Assembly: GCA_019454045.1 (NCBI GenBank)
Contig: SKCR01023738.1
Span: 170,465-234,464 of the forward strand
Length of the DNA stretch: 64,000 nt
Reading direction: 5' to 3'
Source: Zanthoxylum bungeanum
Lineage: Eukaryota; Streptophyta; Magnoliopsida; Sapindales; Rutaceae
The translations under genes and the position numbers were made by a program. This document shows, piece after piece, positions 32,891 to 46,491 of this stretch. The stretch's first letter is position 1. Every line of letters starts with the position of its first letter. The notes under the pieces were generated by a model. The model did no database searches and was not told the origin of the DNA. It saw only the letters and a list, made by a program, of their open reading frames with translations.

Positions 32891-35880
32891 AACTTATTAT
32901 GACTAAGCCCATAATAAAGCAAATAGTAGAGCATAAAATCTTTGGAAGATTTATGTGATGATGACTTTAGTGCTTAATTAATATACTTATAATAAATCTA
33001 TCTTTAGATTTAAAAGTATAAAAGTTTGCAATTGGGCATGTAGTCCAAGTGGCATATCGTTTCAATATTCTCCGAACCCAAGGCTTGGCCAAGGTTTGTG
33101 AAATATTGAAAAGGATAATTGACATATCCCAAGTGACTACCATTTGGATATGGAAGACACGAAGGAATTAAAGATAGGGCGAGGCTCTAACTTTAAAAAT
33201 ATTTGTCAAAGTTATGTTCACTACTAGTATTTAAATTGGATTTTAAATACTTAGTGTGGTACATAAAATATATGTATTGATGTTCAGAATCCGCTATGAG
33301 CTGGATACTGACTTCAAACCGAGATTTCTCTGCGAATCGGAAACTGGACGAAAGTCGCTGTTTCGACCGTGGATACCTAAGTTTAGGAACTACCCTTTGG
33401 GTATGTACTTAAATTAGGACTGTTATAATGTAACTAGTTTGACTAGAGACATTATCTCTATATCAGTGTTTGATCCGTTGCGGATAAAACCTTTATATTA
33501 TAGAACACTAAGTGTTTTATTATATAAAGATAATACTGAGATAAATACATTAGATGTAAATAACAGAATTTATATTTTGAATATAATAAAATCTCAAACA
33601 TATAAAAATGACAAATAAATAGCTCAAATTGATTTGATCAATAGAGACTTATTTGTGGCATTGTTGTCTAGGACACAATTAAACAAGACTCGTATATCCA
33701 CACTTTTGAAGAGTGGGTACTAGGACTGATTTGACTATTCAAATAAGGTCTGCGAATCTAGTTTATTAGGTAAAGTACCTAAAATACTATTTACTTAGTA
33801 ATAGTAAAAGGGCCACCGATCTGTTAGCCCTATTCATGGTGAAGTAAGTGGGCCCATATCTAGCTGGCTAGATGTGAACATGAATATTTCGTGACCTTAA
33901 CAGATGTAGCATCACGTTATGGTTTTGTTTTCTTTTGAAGAATACAAATCGAAACTTTAGAGTTTCGACACGAAGTAGACAAACAGATCGGCTATAGTAT
34001 TATGCCGCCACGGTAGACCGTATGGAAATACTTAAGCAGTAAGTTTAATATTTACATGAAGAGTACGGTGTTCTTTCATATGAGGACTCCTCCCGAGACA
34101 CGTCAGTTAGACGGTGTGTCCAAACTAAAACCGAATTTTGTTGGACACGATAAGGTTTATCACGAGTCGCTTTGAGCTATTGTTTCCTTCAATAGGATAT
34201 GTATTAACAGTGCAAAACTTATTTAGAATAAGGTTCCATGAAAATCTTTTTGACATATGTCATATAGGATATGAACAGGGAAGAAACGGGTTTCTCATTC
34301 CTGATAATTTGGGTATGCTAGGCATGACATTTGGATGATACCAAACTAAAAAACCCAAATTGGATAAGTGCCAATATAGGTTTTCCTAAAGGAAACCTTA
34401 AGTATAGTACTTGTAAATCTCACATGAGAACAATGTGATTGTTGCTCACCATGCGGTTTTTCCTGAGAGGAATACCGATATGCAGTGGTCAGTGGGAGGA
34501 TAGTGATACTCGATGAAAATCGGAGTAATACTGTTCTAGGCACGAAGTCCGTAATGGAACACAAACAGTTCATCAATGATGAATCTGTACCATTAATCTT
34601 CAAATACACAAGAACTTCGTAGATCGGATAGAGTCAGAAAACAACCTAGGGTATGGGTTTCTGATCTAACCTCATAAAGATGTCAATCTTATGGAGGTGT
34701 ACCATCTGACTACGTTTTGAGGAAGTGATACGATGTATCGACTCCCTATTATGGCAAAGTGCCATGATTCCGAAATGGATTCCATGTATAACAACTATTT
34801 TGGATACTAGTTGTACCACAAGGCATTGTGCCTATTGGTACATTAATTGTCTTCAAGGAACAGACACATGGCACACACTACATGGATGGCAACATACCAA
34901 CGTACAAAGCTGCTTTTGACGAAAAGGTATCGTTATCAACATTGTGTTAATAACGGTTCAACTTTTACCTGTTGCCATGGTAATCCATTTTGAAGATGCT
35001 TGTTGATAACTGTATATTTCATTTATGAAATATGTCAGTTACAAACCAAAATCGCTTTCCTGAAAAGGAAACCTTTTGGAGAATGTTTATAACATTCTGA
35101 CGATTTTGTATAACCGACAAACAAGGTTTGCGGATTATTCAATCCATGTTTGGATTGAAGCAAGCATAAGGTTCTTGGAACTGTCGTTTTGAAATAATCA
35201 TAATGGTTTATGATTTGACTCAAAACGAAATAATTCTTGTGTATATAAGGAGGTTAGTGGGAGAGCGCACTGACAGTGAAATTCCCATAAAACAATTGGT
35301 GAAAGCTTGGCTTTCATAGATATTCTTTCAATAGAAATTCTCCGTAGAATTCCGGGGAGTAACAACCTTTATTCGAGGAATAAAGATCTACTGGGATAGA
35401 TTGGAGTTGTTAACACTCTCTGGGAAATTGTACATTTAAAATGTACTTGATGGGGTGTCTCATACGCTTCGAGCATATGGAGTCACAATCGGGTCAATCC
35501 AAGTGATAGTCACTGGATTGAAGTTAAGAACATCTGTTAGTATCTTAGAGAACTAAAGATGCTGTCTTAAACTATGGAGAAGGAGAACTTGAAGTGACTG
35601 GGATCACTGCAGCAAGTTTCAAACAATTAAATACTCGGTACTATAAAGTTTGAATAACGGGACAGTGAGCTGGAAATCTTCCAAGCAAGATAACTGTTGC
35701 CGAATAAACAACAAACGCGGATTATTGCTGCAGCTGAGGCAGCAATAGAAGTCTTGTGGGTCGAAATAAATCTAATTAGATTAGATATAGTTCTGTTAGC
35801 AGCTGAGCTAGACGTCAGCACATGCTAAGGAATTAAAGGTCTCATCGACGATCCGGATATATACTTCTATATCATCTGAT
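32891..35880 (+). pseudogene. Copia-1 gag end and pol, heavily decayed
   Basis: Traces of a copia polyprotein in order. The gag end is near 33100-33240, where the zinc knuckle segment seen in Copia-2 is missing. Integrase traces are at about 34080-34160 (MRTPPETRQLDGVS, cognate of the RTPPGTPQ motif). The RT start is near 34660-34810 (LGYGFLI, PHKDVNLMEVY, SLLWQSAM). RT fingers and palm continue to about 35260, where about 45 bp including the YVDD box are deleted. RNase H traces follow at about 35460-35640 (SIWSHNRVNPSDSHWIEVKN). Stops and frameshifts occur throughout. Domain calls come from comparison with Copia-2 and with remembered copia motifs. Confidence 0.75.
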
Positions 35881-36031
35881 TCGTTCTGATCATACATCGT
35901 TGCGATGTGATGATCGTATAAATCGCGTCAAACGATAATCATACAAATCCACTAACGAAAACCTTTCCTCAGCAATTTGAGCAAACCGTACGTAGTTCGG
36001 GTGTTAGACACTCAAGTGACTGGCTATGTGC

Positions 36032-36043
36032 CAAGTGGGAGAT
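36032..36043 (+). promoter_or_regulatory. Polypurine tract of Copia-1
   Basis: CAAGTGGGAGAT directly before the 3' LTR, the usual plant copia form. The LTR start is TTTTGGATAAT here, so the second base of the LTR has changed from G to T. Confidence 0.8.
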
Positions 36044-37513
36044 TTTTGGATAATATGACCCATAGCGTCACTATTTGCACAGATCATTGTGTTGTTGTAG
36101 CAAATTAACTATGTAATAAGGAAATTGCACTCTCATCATTTGTGATTAGATCACCATAGATATATAAATGAAGAGAGGTCCCTATGATTAGTTCCTGGAT
36201 TGAGATGATATGAGACAGTATCAGTCCACGAAGGATTAATCATTAAATATCCCTAGCCGTAGTATTATCGAGACTGGACATCGATAATGCGGAATAGGCT
36301 AGTATTGCACTTGTGTGCGTTGTGAGGGCACAACGGCATAGTTCTCATATATATAAGTATTGGATACTTATGCAAGTGCGATAGGAGGTCGTGTTTCACC
36401 GATGGTACGGGAAACAGCTTCGCTCTGGATAGACCCCTCGGAATCCCATTGGTATTATGACTATGTGTCTATGGGAGGCCGAAATCAAGGTAGGTGTATA
36501 TAGTCTTAACCTGAGACTTGACCGCTGATGCTTGCGACAATCAATATACTTTGGTTGAGGTCGTCCAGGAGGTACGTGTCCTGTGTACGCCGACTGCTGG
36601 GTATATTGAGAATCGTAGAGTATTGGGTGTGATGTCAAGACGGAAGTGTCACTTCAGTCATATGGAGATGATGTCACGCATGATACGGTACTAGTGCTCT
36701 TGAGTGTTGCGCAACCAATCGGGATATTATGACCAGGTCATGTATATCCGATTATAGAGACTATGTTACCAGACATCCGATATGTGCTTCGGACGGGGTA
36801 GACACTTATCCAGCCCCAGCCCTAGCACGTGATTATCCGATACTGGACCGATATACACAGTACAATAGTATACTACGCTTGATACAGATCTAAATATTAT
36901 TTAAAGGATATGTCCGGAAATTGGGTAGACTTGGTGCTTTGCTAGAGTCGACCTTGTCTCGTAAATCGGTAGAACGTAGTACTTGGTACGTACGTGATTC
37001 GGATACACCGACGACCGTATTTACTGCCAACTTATCCGAGGATCTCATGGGTCGCTTCCCGATAATCCACCGATGACGCACAACTCGCACTCTTGAATAA
37101 TCTGGGATTATATAGAAGAGAGAGAAGATTAATCTAGGATTAATTACGGAGATATTTTATCTAGGATAAAATATCGTCTAGAAGAGATAACGATTAATTC
37201 GGAATTAATCGATTAAATTAATATATTCGATATATTAAAAGAAATTAGATTTCGACGCAGAATTAAAATTAGATTTTAATTCGGGCGAACAAATTAATTT
37301 GGAATTAATTCGTTAGCGAAGTGAATAGTGAATTCGCTAGGCGGAATCATTAATTACGACGCGACGGAAAGTTCGTTAATTTAGAATTAGCGAACCCGAG
37401 CCCGAGTGTGATTGCGAGCGCATTCGTATTTCGAATTCGAGTGCGGCGACGCAAGTCACATCAAGCGTCAAATCAATCGTCACATCAAACGTCAAATCAA
37501 AAGTCACTTTGAG

Positions 37514-37562
<49 letters not shown>

Positions 37563-38138
37563 GACTTACATCAAGTCACTTTATTAAAGTGACATGTGAA
37601 TAGTGATGTGAGTTGTTGTAATAGTGTTTGGAGGGAAATATTTACTTTTGATTTTTTCATTTGGTAAATGTTTTAATATATATTTTATGGAAAAATATAT
37701 AAAGCTTTTTGGAAAAGCTTTTCACCAAACATTACACATTTCTTTCTCCTCAATTTTGCTCTCTTCTCTCACGCCCAAAACTGAAATTCTTGGACTGTTT
37801 TGGAAGCCATTTTGGCGTGAACAATAGGGAAGCAAGAGTGGATTTTCATGGTGAAAATTCAAGTGCTAGCACACTTTCGAGTCTTGCGAAGGTGGTAGGG
37901 AGGTTCGCCCATGAGCCGGGATCCGTCGGACGAGGCTTGGAGCACTGTTTTCTCAGCTCAAACTGAAAAATCTGGACAGTGGACTGCATCATTTAGGCGT
38001 CCTTGGCAGTGAGCTTTTTGCTTCATTCGTCTCCAAATCGACTCAACCGATCGATGTGAGTATTCCGCTACCTCCGTTGAAGTATTCACGCATTATTTTC
38101 ATTGCTTGTTTGATCTTGGGACCTTAATAAAACCAACA
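36044..38138 (+). repeat. 3' LTR of Copia-1 (2.10 kb)
   Basis: Ends ACCAACA, followed by the target duplication GGCCT. Differences from the 5' LTR are few, for example a small insertion after ACTATTTGC and single-base changes near 36330, 36520 and 36680. Confidence 0.92.
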
Positions 38139-38542
38139 GGCCTCACCACTAATGTTCCTGATGACAATATTAATTTTTTTTGGTTAAAACATTCATGCAT
38201 TTTATTAATGAAAAGCTTGTATAAAAGTACAATGGAAACCTTAATTGTAATATGTTAAAAAAACTAGAAATAACCCTAGGTAATAATCCTTATTACAAAT
38301 AAAATCTTGGGCCCCTAACATTTGGCCCACTCTAGAATAACACCAATATTAAAGCCTAGGGCCCCTAACAGTCGGCCCACTCTAAAATAAACACTAACAT
38401 TAACCCCCTCTAGGAGGCCTTCGTTTGTATATTTTCGACCCATTCATTGCCAAATAACTTGAATGGATTATTAGGCTTCATCCTTGGATGCTTGGATCCA
38501 TATTTCGAGGCTTGTTTTCTTGATGCTCCTTGTATCATATAA
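38139..38542 (-). repeat. Tandem array: LTR 1, second part
   Basis: Continuation of LTR 1 after Copia-1. The first five bases are the duplicated target. It contains GGCCCACTCTA words, CCCTCTAGGAGGCCTTCG and the LTR 5' end near TGTATCATATAATTC. Together with 27755-28147 the LTR is 792 bp, the same as the others in the array. Confidence 0.85.
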
Positions 38543-39126
38543 TTCTCCCTTTCTTTAAGAAGATTCGTCCTCGAATCTTTAAGGTCAATCTGTAATGTCC
38601 AAGCACTGTATATCTAACCAAATCTGATTGTCTTTCTGGTCCTTATTTTTGGCGCATGATTTGTGTTTTGTTTTTATTTTTTTCCACAGCCCATGTTTTT
38701 TGTTTTTTTTTTCCTTCATTTTTTTTTGAAATTTTTGAATCCAACAAATGCAGGATGACAAAAGAAAAAGAATGAAAGAAAAGAAAAAAAAAATTAACAA
38801 AAACATGACTCAAAGAAAAGAAAAAAATTAACAGAAACAGGACTTAAAGAAAAGAACAAAAAATATTTAACAAAAACATGACTCAAAGAAAAAAAAATTA
38901 ACAGAAACATGACTTAAAGAAAAGAAAAAAAATTAACAGAAACATGACTCAAAGAAAAGAAAAAAAAATTAACAGAAACATGATTCAAAGAAAAGAAAAA
39001 TAAATTAACAGAAACATGACTCAAACAAAAGAAAAAAAAATTATAAAAAAAAAGAAAGAAAAAAAATTAAGAAGACACAAACTATAAGATATAACCTGCT
39101 CTACAACCAAAGCTGTGAATACCATC
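38543..39126 (-). mobile_element. Tandem array: internal region 1 (584 bp)
   Basis: Minus strand reading: a PBS-like TGGTATTCACAGC next to LTR 2 (39126 side), a T-rich stretch made of 31-37-bp repeats, then AAAGATTCGAGGACGAATCT and the purine-rich AAAGAAAGGGAGAATT next to LTR 1. The last part resembles the end of a chromovirus pol gene and its polypurine tract. There is no protein-coding capacity. The element is non-autonomous (TRIM-like). Confidence 0.8.
38776..39040 (-). repeat. A-rich 31-37-bp minisatellite in internal region 1
   Basis: Unit close to AACAGAAACATGACTCAAAG followed by an A/G-rich run ending in AATT. Copy number differs between the four internal regions, which explains most of their length difference. 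Confidence 0.85.
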
Positions 39127-39467
39127 TGATGAGAACCTGCCTGGAGCAAAGCCAAGCAAACCCACAAAAGATTGTTACCCATGCAACTCATGTGAACCCC
39201 GCATGAACAAAGCCTGTGAAACCCATAAAAGATTGTTATGAGCGCCAATTGATGAAAACCTACCTGGAGCAAAGCCAAACAAACCCACAAAAGATTGTTA
39301 TCCACGTAACTCCTGTGAACCCCGCATGAACAAAGCCTGTGAAACCCACAAAAGATTGTTATGAGCACCCAAGAAAGCATAACGAGGTTTGGAGATTAGA
39401 AACCCGTGAAGAACGAAGCCTCACGAACCCCTAATTGCTTGAAACGCCACAAATGAGAGCAACCCCT
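39127..39467 (-). repeat. Tandem array: LTR 2, first part
   Basis: Begins TGATGAGAACCTGCC (plus reading) and carries the two 123-bp sub-repeats. Copia-2 interrupts it after CCCCT (39463-39467); it resumes at 54960. Confidence 0.88.
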
Positions 39468-41469
39468 TGTTGGGATTCTATTAGGTTCCAAGGAACAATT
39501 CAAGCAATGAAACATATATGAATACATCAAGAAGTACGGCGGAATCAGACTTACATTGATCGGATTTTGATGCGATGAACACAAGACCTTTGCTCCCTTG
39601 AAGCTCACGGCTTTCTCCCTTTTGTGCTCCTTGTGATTTTCGGTCACCACCTCCATGGAAGCTCCAAGTGTGTCTCCAAGCTCCAAGCTTTATTTGATGA
39701 TTCCATGCTCATGAAAAAGATTCCCTATCACCTTTGTATGTCCTCTTTTGAGTGCTAGCTCTTGGTAATTTTTGCCACAAAAATCACCATGGCTTCTCCT
39801 TCAACTCACGGTGAAACCATAAATTTGAGGAAGAAGATGGCCCTAGGCCGAGAGAGATGAGAGGAGGGAGAGAGTGAGTGTGTTAGGTTGTTATGTTTTC
39901 CAAAAACAAATAAAATGATATACCAAATTTTGGTATTAGGCTTTCCAAAAGTCAAACCAAGCTTTGGAGCCAAAATGGCCATAAATGCCATCAACCACTC
40001 ATGTCACTATTCACATCAATCAATGATGACAAGCATCACTTCACTCAAAGTGATGTGACTTCCATCACTTGATTGACTAGTGATTTGACGCTAGATGTGA
40101 CTTGTGGGCCGCACTTAAATTCGAAATGCGAGTGTGCCCGCAAACACTCCCGGGCTCGGGTTCGCTAATTCCGAATTAACGAATTTTCTGTTGCGACGAA
40201 ATTAAATCTAATTTAATTAAATAACTTTGCCTAGCAAAATTACTATTAACGTCGCTAGCGAATTAATTCTAAATTAACTCGTTTGCTCGAATTAAAATCT
40301 AATTTTATCGATTAATTCCAAATCAATCGTTCTCTCTCTTTTAATAATATTTTATCCCAGATAAAATATCTCCGCAATTAATCCAGATTAATTTTCTCTC
40401 TCTATTAATTAATCTCAGATTAATAAAGTGCGAGTCATACGTCATCGGTGAATCTTCGAGAAATGACCCATGAGATCCCCAGTTATGTTGGCAGTAAATA
40501 CGGTCGTCGGACTATCCGAACATGTACATACCTAGTACTACGTTTATACCGATTTACAAGACATGGTTGGCTTCTAGCAAAGCATCATACCTACCCAATT
40601 CTCAAGAAATATTCTTATTGGAATATGTGATCTATATCAGGCGTAGTATACGTAGTATTGCGTATTTCGATCCAGCATCGAATGTCACGTGCAAGGCCTG
40701 GGGCTGGAATTGTGTCTGCCCCGTACGAAGCACATATCGGATCTCTGGTAACAAGTCTCTATAATCAGATAAACATGACCTAGTCATAATATCCCGATAG
40801 CTGCAGCATATAAGAGAACAAGTTTCGTATCCTACGTGATCATCATCTCCACTATGACTGAAGTGATACTTCCATCTCGACATCACACCCAATACACTAC
40901 GATTCTCAATTTACCCAGAAGAGGCGTACACAGAACCTGTTAAAGCCCTGGACGACCAAAACCAAAGTATATTGATTGTCGCAAGTATTAGCGGTGCAAG
41001 TCTCAGGTTAAGACCAAATACACCTACCCTGATTCGGACTTCCATAGACACATAGTCATACTACGAATGGAATTCTGAGGGGTCTATCCAGAGCGAAGCT
41101 GTTTCCCTTACCATCGGTAAACACAACCTTCTATTACACTTGCATGAGTATCCTATACCCAAATATATGAGAACTATGTCATTACGCTCCCAAAAAGCGC
41201 ACAAGTGTAATACTAGTCTATTCCGCATTATCGATGTCCAATCTCGATAATACTACGACTAGGGATATTTAATGATTAAATCTTTATGGATTGATACTGT
41301 CTCATATCATCTCAATCCAGAACTATTCATATGGACCTTCTATCATTTATACATCTTGGTAATCTAATGACAAATGATAAAAGGGCAATTCCTTTGTCAC
41401 ATAGTTAATTTGTACAACAACACCATGATCTGTACAAATAGTGATGCTATGGGTCATGACTATCCAACA
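39468..41469 (-). repeat. 3' LTR of Copia-2 (2.00 kb)
   Basis: On the minus strand TGTTGGATAGTCATGACCC to AATCCCAACA. It lacks a block present in the 5' LTR at about 53740-53805. Noncoding. Confidence 0.9.
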
Positions 41470-41482
41470 ATCTCTCACTTGG
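41470..41482 (-). promoter_or_regulatory. Polypurine tract of Copia-2
   Basis: Minus strand CCAAGTGAGAGAT, adjacent to the 3' LTR. One base differs from the Copia-1 tract. Confidence 0.8.
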
Positions 41483-41639
41483 CCTATAGCCAATCACCCA
41501 AGTGTCCAACACCCGAACTATGTACGGTTCGCTCAAACTTATGCCGAGGAAATGCTTTCGTTAGCGGATTTGCATGATTATCATCTGATTCGATTTATTC
41601 GATCATCACATTGCCACGATGTATGATCCGAACGAATCA

Positions 41640-44480
41640 GATGAATAATTGAAGTATATATCTGGATCGTTGATGAGACCATTAATTCTTTAGCCTGCGA
41701 TGTAGCCTAGCTCAGCTACTAACAGAACTACTCTAATATAATTAGATTTATTATCGATCCAAAAGGCTTCTATTGCTGCCTCAGCTGCACCAATAATCCA
41801 CTTTTGTTGTTTATTCGGTAACAGTATCTTGCTTGGAAGATTTCCAGCTCACTGTTCCGTTATTCAAACTTTGTAGTACCGTTCTTACGACTTATAAAAG
41901 TTTATATCGGTTAGGAAACTTGCAACAGTGAACCCAGTCACTTCAAGTTCTCTTTCTCCATAGTATAAGACAACATCCTTAGTTCGTCTAAGATACTTAA
42001 GGATGTTCTTAACATCAATCCAGTGATTATCACGTGGATTGGCCTGATTGTGACTCCATATGCTCAAAGCATATGAGACACCAGGTCGCGTACATTTATA
42101 TCAATGTACGAGTTCTCGGAGAGTATTAACAACTTTAAATCTATCCCAGTAGATCTTTATTTCTAGAATAAAGGTTGTTTCTCCCAAGAATTCTACGGAG
42201 AATTTTTCGTGAAAGCCAAGCTTTCACCGATTTTATTATGGGAATATCATTTCCAAGAAATGATATATCATCATTATTTAGGACATCACTATCAGTGCGC
42301 TCCCACTAACCTCCTTATATACACAAGAATCATTTTCATTTTTGAATTAAATCATACACCATTATGATTACATCAAAATGATAATTCCAAGAACGCAATG
42401 CTTGCTACAATCCATCCATGGATCGAATAACCTGCAAACCTTGTTTGCTAGTTTTGGTACGATAAAACCGTCAGGATGTTATAAACATCCTCCAAAAGGT
42501 TTCCGTTAAGGAAAGCGATTTTGGCATTCAGCTGCCATATTTCATAAATGAAACATGCAGCATCAGCAAGCATTATCCAAATAGATTTAACCATGGCAAC
42601 TAGTAAAAGGTTTCGACGTAATAGACACAATGTTGATAACGATACCTTTTCGCTACAAGCCCAACTCAGTACGTTGGTATGTTTCCTTCCATGTATGTCT
42701 TCCTTGAAGACTCATATAGTACCAGTAGGCACAATGCCTTGGGGTACATCAACTAGTATCCAAACTCTGTTGATTTACATGGAATCCATTTCGGACATTA
42801 TGGCACTTTGCCATAATAGGGAGTCGATACCTTGTATCACTTCCTTATACGTAGTCAGTTCGTATTCCTCAATAAGATTGACATCTTTATGAGGTGAGAT
42901 CAGAAACCCATACCCCAGGTATTTTCTGACTCTCTCCGACTTACGTGGTTCTTGTGTATTCAAAGATTATTGGTATAGTTTCATCCTTGATGAACTATTT
43001 TTGGTTCTATTAAAGAATCGGTGCCTGGAACAGTATTACTCCGATTTTCATCGAGTTTTACTTTCCTCCCACTTACCACTGCATATAGGTATTCCTCTTA
43101 GGAAAATCGCATGGTGAGCAACAATTAAATTGTTCTCTAGTGAGTTGTATAAGTACTATACTTTGGTTTCCCTAGAATAACCTACAATTAGGCACTTCTC
43201 TGATTTGGGTTATAGTTTGGTATCATCCAAACGCATGCCTAACATATCTAAATCTTCAGGAATGAGAAAACCCAGTTTTTTCCTTGTTCATATCTAATAT
43301 GAAATCTGTCTAACAGATTTTTATGGAACCTTATTAAAAATAGTTTTGCACTGTTTATACGTATCCGTTGAAGGAAATGGTAGCTCAGAGCGACTCATGA
43401 TTAACCTTATCATGTCCAACAAAATTCGATTTCTCAGTTCGGACACACCGTCAAATTGACGTGTTCCGGGAGGAGTCCTCATTGAAAGAATACTATACTC
43501 TTTCAAGTATATGAGAAACTTATTGCTTAAGTATTTTTCATCATGGTCCAATCATGGTGTTTAATACTTTAGCCGATCTGTTTATCAATTTCGTGTCGAA
43601 ACTCTAAAAGTTTCCAATTTGTGTTTCAAAAGAAACACATAACCATAACGCGATGCCACATCCGTGTAGGTAACGAAATATTCATATCCACCTCTAGCCT
43701 AGCTAGATATGGGCCCACTTACGTCACTATGAACAAGGGCTAACAGATCGGTGGCACTTACACTTTTACCAAGTAAAGGTGTTTTAGGCACTTTGCCCAA
43801 TAAACTAGATTCGTAGACATCATTTGAATGGAATCAAATTTGTCCTAGTACCACTCTTCGAAAGTGTGGATATACGAGTCTTGTTTAATTGTGTCCCAGA
43901 CAACAATGCCACTTTTAAGTCTCTTCTGATCAAATCAGTTTGAGCTATTTGTTTGTCATGTCATATATTTGAGATTTATTTATATTCAAAAATTAAATAC
44001 TGTTATTCACATCTAATGTGTTTATCTCAATATCATCTTTATATAATAAAACACTTTAGTGTTCTAGAATATAAAGGTATATCCGCAACGGATTATACTC
44101 TGATATAGAGATAATGTTTCTAGTCAAACTAGTTATATTGTAACAGTTTCCTAATTAAGTACACACCGAAGGGTAGTTCATAAACTTAGGTTTCTACGGT
44201 TAAAACAGTGACTTTCGTCCCGTTTCCGATTCGCAGATTAATCTCAACTGAAGTCAGTATCCTGCTCTCAGCAGATTCTGCACATCAGTACATATTTATG
44301 TACCACATCCAGTATCTAAAATCCAATTTTAATACTAGTAGTGAACATATTTATGACAAACATATTTGAAGTCAGAGCTTTGCCCGTCTTCAATTTCTTC
44401 ATGTCTGCCTTGTCCATACGGCAGTCACGCTTCCGTGTCACCGTTTGCCACAATTTAGGCAGACATCTTGGGATATGTCA
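41640..44480 (-). pseudogene. Copia-2 gag end and pol, broken
   Basis: Remnants of the copia polyprotein in the order gag-integrase-RT-RNase H. The zinc knuckle CLNCGK...H..KRDC is at 44466-44421, with a frameshift, followed by MKKLKTGKALTSNMFVINMF. The end of the integrase core lies at 43551-43321 (KYLSNKFLIYLKEY, RTPPGTRQFDGVSELRNR). The RT start lies at 42963-42775 (RKYLGYGFLISP, SLLWQSAIMSEMDSM). The RT catalytic site region NNDDISFLGND has its aspartates at 42272-42267; the usual tyrosine is lost. RNase H is at 42067-41885 (RDNHWIDVKNILKYLRRTKD). Multiple frameshifts and stops make it a pseudogene. I cannot assign the copia lineage. Confidence 0.85.
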
Positions 44481-46491
44481 TTTCTCTTCCCAGAAGATTA
44501 TAATGATTTTACCTTTGCCCATTTTCCACACCCAGAAACCTTTGGCCAAGGCTTGGCCTTCTGGGATGTCGAAGTAAGATGCGCCTTGCGCTTCTTGCCT
44601 TATTGCAAACTTGGCTTTGTCTCCTTGACTATAGCCATTAACTCTCCAAGAGTTTTCTATTTCAATTTAGTACTTCTAAGATCTAAGGATAGATCTATGA
44701 AGATCCTTTAATTTCATTATCATACTATGAGGATCTAATCCTTAGTTCTGATTAAGAAATTAAGGAGTCTATTTGGCAAGCATAATGGATTAAGTACTAA
44801 AGTTATCATCACATGAATATCCCAAATATCATGTTCTACTTATTTGCTCAACTCCGGACTTAGGCCCAAGATGTTATTCTATCAAATAGATTAACTTCTC
44901 AGTTTTCAGGACTATCATGAAGTTTTATTCCCAATTTGAAAATTAAAGTCGTTTAAATACATTTTCTCCCAGGATTAGGTTTTAAACACTAATCTTTCAA
45001 TTATCTTGATTCTAATAGTCCAACTATTTAATCAACGATTTTAGTTACAATTCATTATAATGATTATTATAGTCCAACTATATAATCAACTATAATTTAA
45101 TTGATTAAATTCAATTATATTGATTTCTATAATCCAATTATAAAATCAACTATTAATTGAAGTAGTTTGAATAGAGTCCAACTGTTTATTAAAACAACAT
45201 TAAATATTAGTCCAACTAATAAATAATTATTTGATGAAATATGTGAAATGAGTGCGTTTGGCAAGTAACTAAACGAATATTGCAAATTTAATACTTGCCT
45301 CCCACTATTTTTTGGCGAGCCTCTAACCCTCTGTGGAGTACTCGGGAAACCTTGTTTCCTAGTGGGCTGGGATCCCGTTAAATAACACACAATCTTGACT
45401 TTGGCCAACAAATTGTATGATAATTAACTAGGTAGATCTCTAAGATCAATTGGATCCCATCCAATTCCTAGATCTAGTAGGTGACATCCAAGTCCGAAAC
45501 ATAAATCTTATATATGCCAATATATCCAATATATTGCCTAACCTTTTTCCTCTGAATCAACTAAGTCTTGGCTTTGGCACAACAAACTTAGTGATCCTAG
45601 TTAAGCGGAACCTATTGACTATGGAAAGCTTCGTAATCAATGTCGATGGATAAGAAGTGATATTGACTTTGGCCAACAAATCACAACTTGGACAAAATAC
45701 CGATATGGAACAAAGCCTTCATGATTCAAACACATCCGCGATGGACAAAGGTCTTGACTTTGGCCAACAAACCAATGACAGTCTTGGATCTTGAGTAAAA
45801 ATCACTCAATGGAAGGAAAAACGCTTAATATGTTGTGAGGGTTTTTCGCGTAATTGGCAACCAATTAATTATCTTGTTAAGGTCTAATCATCATACATCC
45901 TTAAACATGCATTCTAAACACATAATAAGGCGCGTAAATAAATATAATAATGATATGCGGATGGATACTTAAACACATTGTTCCTAGAACAAATCTCTCC
46001 ATTTCCTCTCTCCCGCTAGCACAAGTATTGCTTCTACCCTATTACATAACACTTCTAATGAAACCTCATTTACATTGAGGGGAATAGGCGAGAAGAGAAA
46101 TACAAAAAAGTAAGGAGGTAATAGGCTGGACACGCAGGTCCAATTAATAAATTCTAAATTTATTACAATAATTTCCAAAATTGCCCCACCCATCTAATAT
46201 CCATCTGATATACATTATTCATACATCGCATCCATGCATTCACACAGGCATGTTATCAATCAATCAAATCCAATTAATTAATCTGAATATTAATGGCCAT
46301 CCAATGTTCAAACAATGATTTGATTTTGTGCGAGTCCAACTCGTTTTGCGAATAAGTACTCAAAGTACGAATTCTTGAATTAAATTAAACTACAACATTA
46401 AATCCAATTTAATTTGTATTTAATACTAATTCAACTAATTAATTTCAGATTAAATATTACACTTTTTAATATACCTTTATGACTTAGATTC
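44481..46491 (-). other. Gag and part of the leader of Copia-2
   Basis: Decayed gag and leader, with stops in all frames. Plus-strand reading shows four copies of a motif like TTGACTTTGGCCAACAAA at about 45395, 45570, 45662 and 45752. These are the counterparts of the four motifs in Copia-1. GAATGTTTAAGG-type and AT-rich leader sequence follows to the nested element. Confidence 0.6.

Larger units (their letters stand above)
28148..38138 (+). mobile_element. Copia-1, complete but defective Ty1/copia element
   Basis: About 10 kb: 5' LTR 28148-30250, PBS 30252-30263, leader, decayed gag-pol, polypurine tract and 3' LTR 36044-38138. The 5-bp target duplication GGCCT is at 28143-28147 and 38139-38143. 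The target is an LTR of the tandem array. The two LTRs are nearly identical by eye, so the insertion is fairly recent. Its coding region has stops throughout and lacks the gag zinc knuckle and the RT catalytic box when compared with Copia-2. Confidence 0.92.
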
